Part shown: positions 1 through 5,488 of the stretch, piece after piece
Layout: each line of letters opens with the position of its first letter
Numbering within the stretch: the first letter of the stretch is position 1
NCBI GenBank assembly: GCA_021809225.1
Contig: JAKBAL010000179.1
Location: 1-5,488 of the forward strand
Reading direction: 5' to 3'
Length of the DNA: 5,488 nucleotides
DNA from: Pseudomonadota bacterium
Lineage (GTDB): Bacteria > Pseudomonadota > Alphaproteobacteria > UBA9655
The notes under the pieces: model-generated
The model's database searches: none
The model's input: only the letters and a program-made list of their open reading frames with translations
What the model was told of the DNA's origin: nothing
Made by a program: the position numbers and the translations under genes

Positions 1-255
1 GATAAGGCTGATAGGGAGCATGCGGCAATGTCCTGTCAAAGTGCCCTCGAAAGTGTCCCCGTTGGCAAAAGCACTCAATGGAGAAATCCCGACTCAGGCC
101 ACTCTGGTAGTTTTACTCCGACACGTACCTACCAAAATGAAGGTCGTTATTGCCGTGAATTTACTCAATCCATAAACATCGGCGGAAAAGTCCAACAAGG
201 ATATGGCACAGCCTGCCGCCAACCTGATGGAACATGGCAAATTACAGAAAAATAG
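1..255 (+). CDS. 17-kDa surface antigen / outer-membrane lipoprotein, C-terminal part (5'-truncated by window edge)
   Basis: The frame is open from base 1, so this is the last 84 codons of a longer gene, ending at TAG 253-255; the ATG at 28 is internal. The visible part matches the C-terminal domain of the rickettsial 17-kDa antigen family: an ALE segment, then W-x-NPDSGHSG, a TPTRTYQ segment, YCREFTQ, an IGGK turn and the terminal signature GTACRQPDGTWQI. In family members the missing N-terminal half carries a lipoprotein signal peptide and a glycine-zipper membrane segment, and the protein sits in the outer membrane as a structural or surface-exposed lipoprotein. The two cysteines (in YCREF and TACRQ) are conserved in the family; a disulfide between them is inference. 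The gene is followed by a terminator-like hairpin, so it is probably the last gene of its transcript. Family assignment is confident; exact role is not known from sequence. Confidence 0.88.
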   Translation, partial: DKADREHAAMSCQSALESVPVGKSTQWRNPDSGHSGSFTPTRTYQNEGRYCREFTQSINIGGKVQQGYGTACRQPDGTWQITEK

Positions 256-276
256 GGGTGCCATTTTTAAGTAAGT

Positions 277-314
277 GAGAGTGTGGACTTATAGGTAGAT
301 AAATCCACACTTTC
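277..314 (+). terminator. Probable Rho-independent terminator after the surface-antigen gene
   Basis: Bases 277-287 pair with 304-314 (core AGTGTGGA / TCCACACT plus three outer pairs, one of them G-U). An inner 4-bp extension (289-292 with 299-302) follows a C-A mismatch and leaves a 6-nt loop. The right arm runs into a T-rich stretch (311-328) that is interrupted by C, A and G, so the U tract is imperfect. It lies about 20 bases after the stop codon and before the next gene's promoter, which fits a terminator. Confidence 0.55.
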
Positions 315-336
315 TATTCATTTATTTGGCAACTAT

Positions 337-367
337 TTGAATCTTGATGATTTTTAATTAGTATAAT
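337..367 (+). promoter_or_regulatory. Candidate sigma70-type promoter for the small exported protein gene
   Basis: A perfect TATAAT -10 box lies at 362-367, with TTGAAT at 337-342 as the -35 candidate. The 19-bp spacer is longer than the usual 16-18, so the -35 choice is uncertain. Transcription would begin near 374 and leave a leader of about 45 nt before the ATG at 420. A good Shine-Dalgarno (GGAG, 410-413) lies 6 nt before that ATG. Confidence 0.45.
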
Positions 368-419
368 ACAATTTCTACACTAGAGATTCATTACTTTTTA
401 AAAAGGTACGGAGTTATTT

Positions 420-821
420 ATGAAAAATCAAATTCTAACCTTAATTGTAGTTACCACTGCGCTTGTGGCCAGTCCCGCTTTTGCGATGGAGGAGAGCGAA
501 ACAAACGATCTCTCCACGCGCGGAACATTCTCACCAACAGTTGAGGCCAATGAAGCTCTTGAAGAGCAGGGCCGTAAGATTGATGCTAAGATAGCTCGCC
601 TCAATGCAGAAAAGGGCCAATTTAAGAGGATGGGGGCCATTGGAGATGCTAAGGACCATTCTCAAAAAATACGCGAGCTAGAGAACGCTAAGATTGATAT
701 TGAAATAGCTCTTCTCGAGAAAAACCTGGACTTTTTTGTTAGGAAGGGGGCTGAGAATGATGCTTGTAAATGCCAGATAGAAATACAAAAGAAGCGTCGT
801 GCAAAATCTCTATTGCAATAG
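420..821 (+). CDS. Small exported helical protein with a tandem 38-residue repeat, function unknown
   Basis: I do not recognise a named family. The 133-residue product starts with a textbook Sec signal peptide: MKNQ, a hydrophobic core (residues 5-17) and a signal peptidase I site after the AFA of SPAFA (about residue 22); there is no lipobox cysteine. The mature part of about 111 residues has a short polar linker rich in Ser, Thr and Glu (23-45). It then becomes a highly charged, proline-free region (46-130) that should be largely alpha-helical, possibly coiled coil. Residues 53-90 and 91-128 align without gaps as two copies of one unit. Two cysteines occur only in the second copy (DACKC, 115-118). 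The start is supported by GGAG six bases upstream and the signal peptide at the first codon. An adapter, structural or secreted effector-like periplasmic protein is possible, but nothing in the sequence decides this. Confidence 0.75.
   Translation: MKNQILTLIVVTTALVASPAFAMEESETNDLSTRGTFSPTVEANEALEEQGRKIDAKIARLNAEKGQFKRMGAIGDAKDHSQKIRELENAKIDIEIALLEKNLDFFVRKGAENDACKCQIEIQKKRRAKSLLQ
576..803 (+). repeat. Internal tandem duplication, 2 x 114 bp (2 x 38 codons)
   Basis: Copy 1 (576-689, residues 53-90) and copy 2 (690-803, residues 91-128) align end to end without gaps. Identical residues are K, I and D at unit positions 1-3, I6, A7, L9, F16, R18, G20, A21, D24, A25, I32 and A38, which is 14 of 38. 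The similarity is visible in DNA as well: both copies begin AAGATTGAT and share ATAGCT and CTC at the same offsets. Each unit reads like a helix, a Gly-Ala turn near position 20, then a second helix. Confidence 0.6.
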
Positions 822-835
822 TTCTATTGCAATAG
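809..835 (+). repeat. Tandem pair of a 12-bp perfect palindrome spanning the stop codon
   Basis: CTATTGCAATAG occurs at 810-821 and again at 824-835, 14 bp apart and separated by TT; the 13-mer with a leading T repeats at 809-821 and 823-835. Each copy is its own reverse complement, so each is a potential dyad protein-binding site. The two copies can also pair with each other into a stem of about 11 bp with a tiny loop. The gene's TAG stop (819-821) is the end of the first copy. A second small hairpin follows directly (TTTAAC 837-842 with GTTAAA 846-851), then an A-run. Together these could act as a 3' processing or termination element, but there is no proper T tract on the plus strand. Confidence 0.6.
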
Positions 836-866
836 CTTTAACATTGTTAAAAAAGGGTATTAAGAT

Positions 867-977
867 TCATAGCTTTTCTTGTAAATGTTTTTTAAACACA
901 CTCCTTAGCAAGGACACAGACAAGATAGGAATTGCTGCAACAATGGTTAGATTTTTTGAACAAAATTCAGAATGATT
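867..977 (-). pseudogene. Possible 3' remnant of a minus-strand membrane-protein gene (weak)
   Basis: On the minus strand 36 codons lie between an in-frame TAA (978-980) and the TGA at 867-869. There is no ATG, but the peptide looks protein-like: a hydrophobic run TIVAAIPILSVSLL followed by a basic, amphipathic tail (RSVFKKHLQEKL). This is the shape of a last transmembrane helix and cytoplasmic tail. It could be the decayed end of a lost gene; it could also be chance in AT-rich DNA. No family is recognisable. Confidence 0.2.
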
Positions 978-989
978 TTATCCTATCTT
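922..989. repeat. Widely spaced 9-bp perfect inverted repeat in the intergenic region
   Basis: AAGATAGGA (922-930) is the exact reverse complement of TCCTATCTT (981-989), with 50 bases between. The interior also holds the imperfect dyad ATTGCTGCAACAAT (931-944). It is too widely spaced and lacks a T tract, so it does not look like a terminator. The rest of 822-1103 shows no gene, only A/T tracts at 1004-1018 and 1027-1037. Confidence 0.35.
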
Positions 990-1036
990 CCATAAAAACC
1001 CCTAATTTTTAAAAAATTTCCTTCATTTTAAAAAAA

Positions 1037-1067
1037 ATGACTAGAAACTTAAAATTATTCATATAAG
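1037..1067 (+). promoter_or_regulatory. Candidate promoter for the methyltransferase gene (weak)
   Basis: TATAAG (1062-1067) is a fair -10 box, with ATGACT (1037-1042) as a poor -35 at 19-bp spacing; A-tracts just upstream (1011-1037) could serve as an UP-like element. TAAAAT at 1085-1090 is an alternative -10 that would give an almost leaderless transcript. In an AT-rich intergenic region such matches are common by chance. Confidence 0.25.
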
Positions 1068-1103
1068 ATTAAGCGATTGTAACATAAAATTTAGTGGTTT
1101 ACC

Positions 1104-1835
1104 TTGAACGAAACGTTAGATAGCTTTCTAGGCGGAAGAATTAAACTTGTTCAACCGTCCGATGGGTATCGTGCTGGAATTGATCCTATCTTTTTAGCCG
1201 CCTCTCTTCACCCCAAACCTCACGAAAAAATTTTAGATGTTGGAGCCGGTGTTGGAACAGCCTCTATTTCTCTTGCCGTCAGATGCCCTCACGCAAGAGT
1301 GATTGGCCTTGAAGTCCAATCTAACCTGGTGCAACTAGCTCTTACAAATATTGCGGCTAATCGGGTGGAAGATCGTGTTGAAATGATCAAGGGAGATCTT
1401 CTTTCCCCCCCTTCCATTCTCAAACTCAATTCCTTTGATCATATTATGACTAACCCCCCCTATTATGAGTATAGCCGAACTCAGTCTTCTCCTGACCCAG
1501 GAAAGGCTCAAGCAAATACGGAAACCGTTGATTTGGGAAAATGGATTAAAGCGTGTCTTAAGATGCTCAAATCAAAAGGGGTTTTTACGATGATTCACCG
1601 CCCCGAGCGATTATCTGAAATTCTGCCCTATTTAGAAAATCGTGTGGGTGATCTTGTCATCTTCCCTCTTTGGCCAGGCACAAATAAACTGGCTAGGCGT
1701 GTCATTATCCAGGGTCGCAAGAACATACGCGGAGACATACGTCTCGCCCAAGGTTTAACACTCCATGGGGGTGCGGAAAAGTATACTCCTGAAGCTGAAG
1801 CGATTCTGCGCCATGCACAAGCTCTTATCCCTTAG
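1104..1835 (+). CDS. trmN6: tRNA1(Val) (adenine(37)-N6)-methyltransferase-like protein (TrmN6/YfiC family, COG4123)
   Basis: This is an SAM-dependent class I methyltransferase of 243 residues, close to the family's usual size. It opens with the family's N-terminal signature (FLGGRIKLVQPSDGYRAGID, 8-27). The SAM-binding motif I LDVGAGVGTAS is at 44-54, the acidic motif II end (GLE) at 68-70, and the catalytic NPPY of N6-adenine methyltransferases at 117-120. An HRPERL segment lies at 165-170 and a PLWPG..ARRV strand near 188-200. The E. coli homologue methylates A37 of tRNA1(Val); that exact substrate is inferred here from family membership. The start must be the TTG at 1104: an in-frame TAG lies at 1092-1094, no other start codon lies between, and the family signature begins immediately after. 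No strong Shine-Dalgarno is visible, so translation may be weak. It contains two C7 tracts (1405-1411 and 1454-1460), the second encoding the Pro-Pro of NPPY. Confidence 0.85.
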   Translation: MNETLDSFLGGRIKLVQPSDGYRAGIDPIFLAASLHPKPHEKILDVGAGVGTASISLAVRCPHARVIGLEVQSNLVQLALTNIAANRVEDRVEMIKGDLLSPPSILKLNSFDHIMTNPPYYEYSRTQSSPDPGKAQANTETVDLGKWIKACLKMLKSKGVFTMIHRPERLSEILPYLENRVGDLVIFPLWPGTNKLARRVIIQGRKNIRGDIRLAQGLTLHGGAEKYTPEAEAILRHAQALIP

Positions 1836-1927
1836 ACTCGAGCATAAATAAAGAGGACGAACACCCTTTCACCCTAGAAATTTTGCTCAATTCGTATATG
1901 CTAAGTGAGTAGAATTGTGCTTTTTCA

Positions 1928-1932
1928 GGGAG
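1928..1932 (+). promoter_or_regulatory. Shine-Dalgarno that fixes the YyaL start at ATG 1939
   Basis: GGGAG sits 6 bases before the ATG at 1939. The frame also allows a TTG start at 1915, but that would place the Shine-Dalgarno inside the coding region and add eight residues (MCFFRERN) not typical of the family. The ATG start gives [20 protein letters not shown], the usual N-terminus of the family. Confidence 0.75.
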
Positions 1933-1938
1933 AGAAAC

Positions 1939-3957
1939 ATGACACTGTCCGACACTCACAAAAATAATCGTCTTGCTCAAGAAACAAGTCCTTATCTTCA
2001 ACAGCATGCGCATAACCCCGTAGATTGGTATCCATGGGGGGAAGAAGCCTTAGAAAAAGCCCGCCGTGAAAATAAACCCATCCTTCTTTCAATCGGTTAT
2101 GCCGCCTGCCACTGGTGCCATGTCATGGCCCATGAATCTTTTGAAGATGAAAAAACAGCTACTTTAATGAATCAATTGTTTATTAACATTAAGGTCGATC
2201 GAGAAGAACGTCCTGATCTAGATAAAATTTATCAAATGGCTCATTATTTATTAGCCAAACGAAATGGTGGTTGGCCCCTCACCATTTTTTTAACCCCCGA
2301 TGATCTTACCCCTTTTTTCAGTGGAACCTATTTTCCTCCTGAACCACGTCACCAATTACCTGCTCTTCAAGATGTCTTACAGGCTATTTCTGATTCTTAC
2401 AAAAATAGATTGCCAGAAATAAAACAACAAAATATTGAACTCCTTAAAATATTGCATAGCAAAACCTCTTCACCCTCTGATATTCAGATAACCCCTCAAC
2501 CTTTACAACTTGCTTTGCAAGTATTGAAAGGTAATTACGATCGCACCAACGGTGGCTTTGGGGGAGCACCAAAATTTCCAAGTCCCACTCCTCTTGAATT
2601 TTTATTGCATAACAAGTCGGATATGGCGCGTATCACGTTGCAACACATGGGAATGGGGGGAATTTATGATCAGCTAGAAGGTGGTTTTTATCGCTACACC
2701 GTTGATGCTGAATGGGAAATTCCTCATTTCGAAAAAATGCTTTATGACAATGGCCAGCTCCTCTTTTTATATGCTCAAGCAGCTCAACAATTTGATCATC
2801 CTTTTTTTGCTCAGGTTGCTCATGAAACGGCAACATGGGTCATTGAAAAACTGCAATCTCCAGAAGGTGGGTATTATTCAAGCTTTGATGCGGATTCTGA
2901 AGGGCATGAAGGGAAATTTTATGTATGGGATAAACGCGATATCGAAGCCTTATTAACTCAGGAAGAATATGAAATTATCCGCCTGCATTTTGGGTTAGAT
3001 CAACCGCCAAATTTCGAAAATCAATGGCACTTGCATGTGGTGCAATCCTTAGAATCTGTTTCTAAACACTTAAATATTGAATTAGCTGAAACAAAAAAAC
3101 GATTCAAGTCGGCAAAAGAAAAATTGCTCGCCGTTCGCAACGAACGAGTTCCTCCTCATTGTGATACAAAGAACCTTACCGGATGGAATAGTCTCATGAT
3201 CAAAGGAATGCTGACGGCAGGAACTCTTTTAAAAGAACCCCATTTTATTGAATCGGCTCAAAGGAGTATCTCTTTTATTCAGAAGAACCTTTGGGTTAAC
3301 AATCGATTGCTAGCAAGCTACAAGGATGGGAAAGCCCACCTTCCAGCGTATTTAGATGATTATGTGTTTCTGCTCGATGCATTAATCACAGAACTTCAAA
3401 TATCATGGAATACAGATCATTTATCATTTGCGATCAATTTAGCAGATATTTTATTAAAACATTTTTCTGATAAAAAATCTGGTGGATTCTTTTTTACAGC
3501 TGATGATCATGAAAAATTACTTTTTCGACCAAAACCCATGACGGATGAAGCTGTTCCTTCCGGTAACGGCGTCGCTGTGCGTGTACTTCTTACTTTGGGT
3601 CATCTCCTCGGTGAATCACGCTATCTGGAGGCTGCAGACAAAACAATAGAAAGCGCGTGGCCAGATCTCACAGAATTTCCAGCTGATCATTGTGGTCTTT
3701 TATTGGGATTAAAAGATTACCTTGAGCCCCCCCAAATTATTGTCATTCGGGGTTCGGAAAAGGAAATAAAAGTCTGGAAGGATGAGTGTAAATCTATGAA
3801 TAATTTTGTATTTGCCATTCCTGATGATGAAAAAAAGCTACCAGGAACATTAGATTTGCGAAAGTCTCAAGGGCAAACATGTGCCTATGTTTGTCAGGGA
3901 ACTCAGTGTTTAGCTGTGATTAAGGATTTAGAAGAATTGAAGAACGCGTTGCTCTAG
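1939..3957 (+). CDS. yyaL: YyaL/SSP411 family protein: thioredoxin-like DUF255 domain plus alpha/alpha-barrel
   Basis: The 672-residue product is full length for this family, whose biochemical function is not settled. The N-terminal thioredoxin-like domain spans about residues 10-170. It opens with [20 protein letters not shown], has the redox-type motif CHWC at 57-60, [10 protein letters not shown] at 87-96, and [12 protein letters not shown] at 110-121 with the likely cis-proline P113. The C-terminal part (about 190-600) is the six-hairpin glycosidase-like barrel. Its family landmarks are intact: [10 protein letters not shown] (205-214), [13 protein letters not shown] (241-253) with HFEKMLYDN (263-271), [15 protein letters not shown] (316-330), the WNSLMI segment (416-421) and AVPSGNGVA (538-546). 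A cysteine pair, CQGTQC (652-657), closes the protein. There is no signal peptide, so it should be cytosolic. It follows the methyltransferase by 103 bases, probably with a separate ribosome site and possibly the same transcript. A role in redox or sugar-related metabolism is only inferred from folds. Confidence 0.92.
   Translation: MTLSDTHKNNRLAQETSPYLQQHAHNPVDWYPWGEEALEKARRENKPILLSIGYAACHWCHVMAHESFEDEKTATLMNQLFINIKVDREERPDLDKIYQMAHYLLAKRNGGWPLTIFLTPDDLTPFFSGTYFPPEPRHQLPALQDVLQAISDSYKNRLPEIKQQNIELLKILHSKTSSPSDIQITPQPLQLALQVLKGNYDRTNGGFGGAPKFPSPTPLEFLLHNKSDMARITLQHMGMGGIYDQLEGGFYRYTVDAEWEIPHFEKMLYDNGQLLFLYAQAAQQFDHPFFAQVAHETATWVIEKLQSPEGGYYSSFDADSEGHEGKFYVWDKRDIEALLTQEEYEIIRLHFGLDQPPNFENQWHLHVVQSLESVSKHLNIELAETKKRFKSAKEKLLAVRNERVPPHCDTKNLTGWNSLMIKGMLTAGTLLKEPHFIESAQRSISFIQKNLWVNNRLLASYKDGKAHLPAYLDDYVFLLDALITELQISWNTDHLSFAINLADILLKHFSDKKSGGFFFTADDHEKLLFRPKPMTDEAVPSGNGVAVRVLLTLGHLLGESRYLEAADKTIESAWPDLTEFPADHCGLLLGLKDYLEPPQIIVIRGSEKEIKVWKDECKSMNNFVFAIPDDEKKLPGTLDLRKSQGQTCAYVCQGTQCLAVIKDLEELKNALL
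3954..3957. other. Interleaved stop codons of convergent genes (CTAG)
   Basis: The palindrome CTAG supplies both stop codons: TAG on the plus strand (3955-3957) for the YyaL gene and TAG on the minus strand (3956-3954) for acpS. The genes therefore overlap by 4 bp and no intergenic space is left for a conventional terminator. Any terminator for one transcript must lie inside the other gene, or the transcripts overlap; I see no strong hairpin with a T tract near the junction. Confidence 0.9.
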
Positions 3958-4367
3958 ATAAGAACTTGTTCCAAAGGATTCGCTGATATGGTGACAAAAG
4001 CTGTTGAATAGGGTGGCTCGTCGGAAAAGGAAACATGCAGCACACCTGTATACCCCAAAGGAACATGAGTTATAAGCCTTTCGTAAGCTTTTCGGTGAAA
4101 ATAAAGCAGGGGCGCTCCTGAAGAAGCCCGAGACGTTTCAATATCTTGCCACCCAATTCCTTCTTTCATACCTGTCCCTAAAGCTTTGACAGCTGCCTCT
4201 TTTGCAGCAAAACGGTTTGCATAAGCGCGAAGGGGATGGGCACTTTGAATCGCATAGGCCCGTTCTTCTTTCGTAAAGATTTTTTGAATAAAACGGTCAC
4301 CAAACCTATCAAGAAGGTTCTGAATACGGCGCATATCTACAAGGTCTACTCCAATTCCGAGGATCAC
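3954..4367 (-). CDS. acpS: Holo-[acyl-carrier-protein] synthase (AcpS)
   Basis: AcpS transfers the 4'-phosphopantetheine arm from CoA to the conserved serine of apo-ACP, making the active carrier for fatty-acid and lipid A synthesis in the cytosol. The 137-residue product is at the upper end of the family range. It shows the hallmark N-terminus [15 protein letters not shown] with the Mg-binding Asp at position 8, and the second signature [15 protein letters not shown] (52-66) with Glu57 as the other metal ligand. It also has GIGWQDIE (70-77) and the C-terminal strand HVSFSDE (111-117). Translation starts at GTG (4367-4365), four bases after the rel stop codon, so it is almost certainly cotranscribed and translationally coupled with rel. 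It is the last gene of that unit. The short tail after STAFVTI extends to the CTAG junction and is not conserved in a way I recognise. Confidence 0.95.
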   Translation of the reverse strand: MILGIGVDLVDMRRIQNLLDRFGDRFIQKIFTKEERAYAIQSAHPLRAYANRFAAKEAAVKALGTGMKEGIGWQDIETSRASSGAPLLYFHRKAYERLITHVPLGYTGVLHVSFSDEPPYSTAFVTISANPLEQVLI

Positions 4368-4371
4368 CTAC

Positions 4372-5488
4372 CTACGCCCTTTCCACAGATAAAACTCGTT
4401 GAGACATACGAAGCGCTGCAATAATACCCATCAAGTGATCTAAGCGTTTCACATCCAGATCAATACTGACTTCATAAAATTCCGGCGTTCTGTTTTTAAT
4501 CTTAAAGTTAATAATGTTCGCATTCTCTCGCGCAATGATAGCGGTTATAGCAGCAATTGTTCCTGCCTGATGAATGACCACAAGAGAAATACGCGCCACA
4601 TGCTGGGTCTTATCTTGAGACGCTTCATTCCATGCGACATCAATCCATCTCTCTGGGGTATCCATGAATTTTTCAAGAACTTCACAATCTGAGGTGTGAA
4701 TAGTAACACCTTTTCCTGTCGTCACAATTCCTATAATATTATCCCCTGGCACTGCATGACAACATCCTGAATAGTGAACAGCCATACCAGAAATCAAACC
4801 CGATATGGGAAGAGCTTCTTCTTTATATTTTTTAGAAGATTCTGATTTCACGACTTTCTTTTTCAAACGAGGCTTGGATTTATGGTGAGGATAAAGAATA
4901 CGAATAAGTTCGCTTGTCGTCTTCAAGCCTTCGCCAAGATAAGCGTATACGTCCTCTAGCCCCTTCACTCCAAAGGGCTCAAGCGCCATTTCAAGATTTT
5001 TTTCGTTGAAGTCGAGGTGTTCATGTCGCAAAGCTTTTTGGATCAATGTCTTGCCTAAGTCCATAAATTGCTGGCGCATTTGTTGGCGAATAAATCGCCT
5101 TATACTAGCACGCGCCTTTCCCGTAACAACAATCCGCTCCCAAGTTGGCGAAGGATGCTGGGATTTAGAGGTTATGATTTCGACTTGATCTCCATTTTCA
5201 AGTTCGGTTCGAAGAGGCATCATCCGTCCATTAATGCGCACACCTGTACAATGATCTCCAATGCTAGAGTGAACAGCATAGGCAAAATCAATAGGCGTTG
5301 CTCCCCGAGGAAGTGTAATCAAATCTCCTTTAGGAGTGAAACAAAAAACTTGATCTTGAAACATCTCTAGCTTGGTATGTTCCAAAAACTCCTCTGGTCC
5401 TTCTGCTGTTTCTAAAATATCTAAAAGGCCACGAAGCCAACGATATTGATGACCATCGTGAGAGACTCCTTGTTTGTATTGCCAGTGA
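4372..5488 (-). CDS. rel: RelA/SpoT-type bifunctional (p)ppGpp synthetase/hydrolase (Rel), C-terminal half, 5' end beyond window
   Basis: Rel makes and degrades (p)ppGpp, the stringent-response alarmone. The reading frame stays open to the right edge, giving 371 visible residues. The TTG at 5385 is an internal Leu within the conserved EEFLEHTKLEMFQDQVFCF, not a start. Visible parts, in residues from the right edge: the end of the synthetase domain with YRWLRGLLDILE (15-26); the TGS domain (about 46-107) with CFTPKGDLITLPRGATPIDF; a helical region with the RRFIRQQ segment (130-136); a basic linker rich in Lys and Ser (205-223); the zinc-finger/conserved-cysteine domain with SGCCHAVPGD (240-249) and HTSDC (264-268); and an ACT domain (about 298-371). 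The HD hydrolase and the synthetase active site lie outside the window, so hydrolase and synthetase competence cannot be judged. All regulatory domains are intact, unlike the fragmented spoT genes of Rickettsia. It is followed at 4 bp by acpS. Confidence 0.95.
   Translation of the reverse strand, partial: HWQYKQGVSHDGHQYRWLRGLLDILETAEGPEEFLEHTKLEMFQDQVFCFTPKGDLITLPRGATPIDFAYAVHSSIGDHCTGVRINGRMMPLRTELENGDQVEIITSKSQHPSPTWERIVVTGKARASIRRFIRQQMRQQFMDLGKTLIQKALRHEHLDFNEKNLEMALEPFGVKGLEDVYAYLGEGLKTTSELIRILYPHHKSKPRLKKKVVKSESSKKYKEEALPISGLISGMAVHYSGCCHAVPGDNIIGIVTTGKGVTIHTSDCEVLEKFMDTPERWIDVAWNEASQDKTQHVARISLVVIHQAGTIAAITAIIARENANIINFKIKNRTPEFYEVSIDLDVKRLDHLMGIIAALRMSQRVLSVERA
4377..4384 (-). promoter_or_regulatory. 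Shine-Dalgarno for acpS inside the 3' end of rel
   Basis: Read on the minus strand, the last codons of rel contain GGAAAGGG, which ends 9 bases before the GTG start of acpS. With a gap of four bases between the rel stop and the acpS start, ribosomes finishing rel are well placed to reinitiate on acpS. This supports both the GTG start and translational coupling. Confidence 0.5.

Noticed and set aside
428..640. Minus-strand open frame antisense to the small exported protein
   Set aside because: It lies entirely opposite a gene with a signal peptide, ribosome site and promoter; its own product has no recognisable domain or upstream signals.
1001..1037. A/T-rich tract as a replication or partition element
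   Set aside because: There are only simple A and T runs without iterons or DnaA boxes that I could recognise; it is ordinary intergenic DNA for an AT-rich genome.
1915..1938. TTG start extending YyaL by eight residues
   Set aside because: The Shine-Dalgarno at 1928-1932 serves the ATG at 1939, and the extra residues are not typical of the family.
1836..1938. Promoter between the methyltransferase and YyaL genes (TTGCTC at 1883, TATATG at 1895)
   Set aside because: The two boxes are only 6 bases apart and no other -35/-10 pair with normal spacing is convincing, so cotranscription or a non-consensus promoter remains open.
1825..2013. Minus-strand open frame across the methyltransferase/YyaL gap
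   Set aside because: It overlaps the conserved N-terminus of YyaL, has no family resemblance and no ribosome site.
2633..2956. Short frames on both strands inside the YyaL gene (2633-2836 minus, 2681-2956 plus)
   Set aside because: They are out-of-frame shadows of a fully conserved coding region; their translations show no domain.
4236..5370. Plus-strand frames opposite acpS and rel (4236-4424, 5006-5188, 5068-5370)
   Set aside because: They lie antisense to strongly conserved genes and have no ribosome sites or recognisable products.
5383..5385. TTG at 5385 as the start of the rel gene
   Set aside because: The frame continues upstream to the window edge with conserved Rel sequence (YRWLRGLLDILE and PEEF before LEHTKLEMF), so this codon is an internal leucine.

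Overview
The window looks like a chromosomal segment of an AT-rich alphaproteobacterium, most plausibly a host-associated lineage of the Rickettsiales/Holosporales type. Two things suggest this. The left edge carries the C-terminal half of a rickettsial 17-kDa surface-antigen type protein. The right edge carries a long RelA/SpoT-type (Rel) protein of the alphaproteobacterial kind with acpS directly behind it. The taxonomic assignment is inference from gene content and base composition; no rRNA or other marker gene is present.

Layout, left to right. Positions 1-255 (+) hold the 3' end of a 17-kDa surface antigen/outer-membrane lipoprotein gene, followed by a terminator-like hairpin. Positions 420-821 (+) encode a small exported, highly charged helical protein of unknown function, preceded by a recognisable -10 box and Shine-Dalgarno. 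It is built largely from two tandem copies of a 38-residue unit. Its stop codon lies inside a duplicated 12-bp perfect palindrome. Positions 822-1103 contain no convincing gene; they hold hairpins, a widely spaced inverted repeat, A/T tracts and a possible minus-strand gene remnant. Positions 1104-1835 (+) encode a TrmN6/YfiC-like tRNA adenine methyltransferase starting at TTG. Positions 1939-3957 (+) encode a complete YyaL/SSP411 family protein (thioredoxin-like DUF255 domain plus an alpha/alpha-barrel). Convergent to it, on the minus strand, are acpS (3954-4367, GTG start) and, just upstream of acpS, the C-terminal half of rel (4372 to beyond 5488).

The two halves are functionally separate. 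The plus-strand genes cover the envelope (17-kDa antigen, small exported protein) and housekeeping (tRNA modification, YyaL). The minus-strand pair is a compact, probably translationally coupled unit linking the stringent response (ppGpp) to activation of acyl carrier protein. The two units meet at a CTAG tetranucleotide in which both stop codons interleave.

I see no tRNA or rRNA gene, CRISPR array, insertion sequence, phage gene or defence system. The least explained items are the small repeat-containing exported protein and the palindromic duplication at its 3' end; neither amounts to evidence for a new system.
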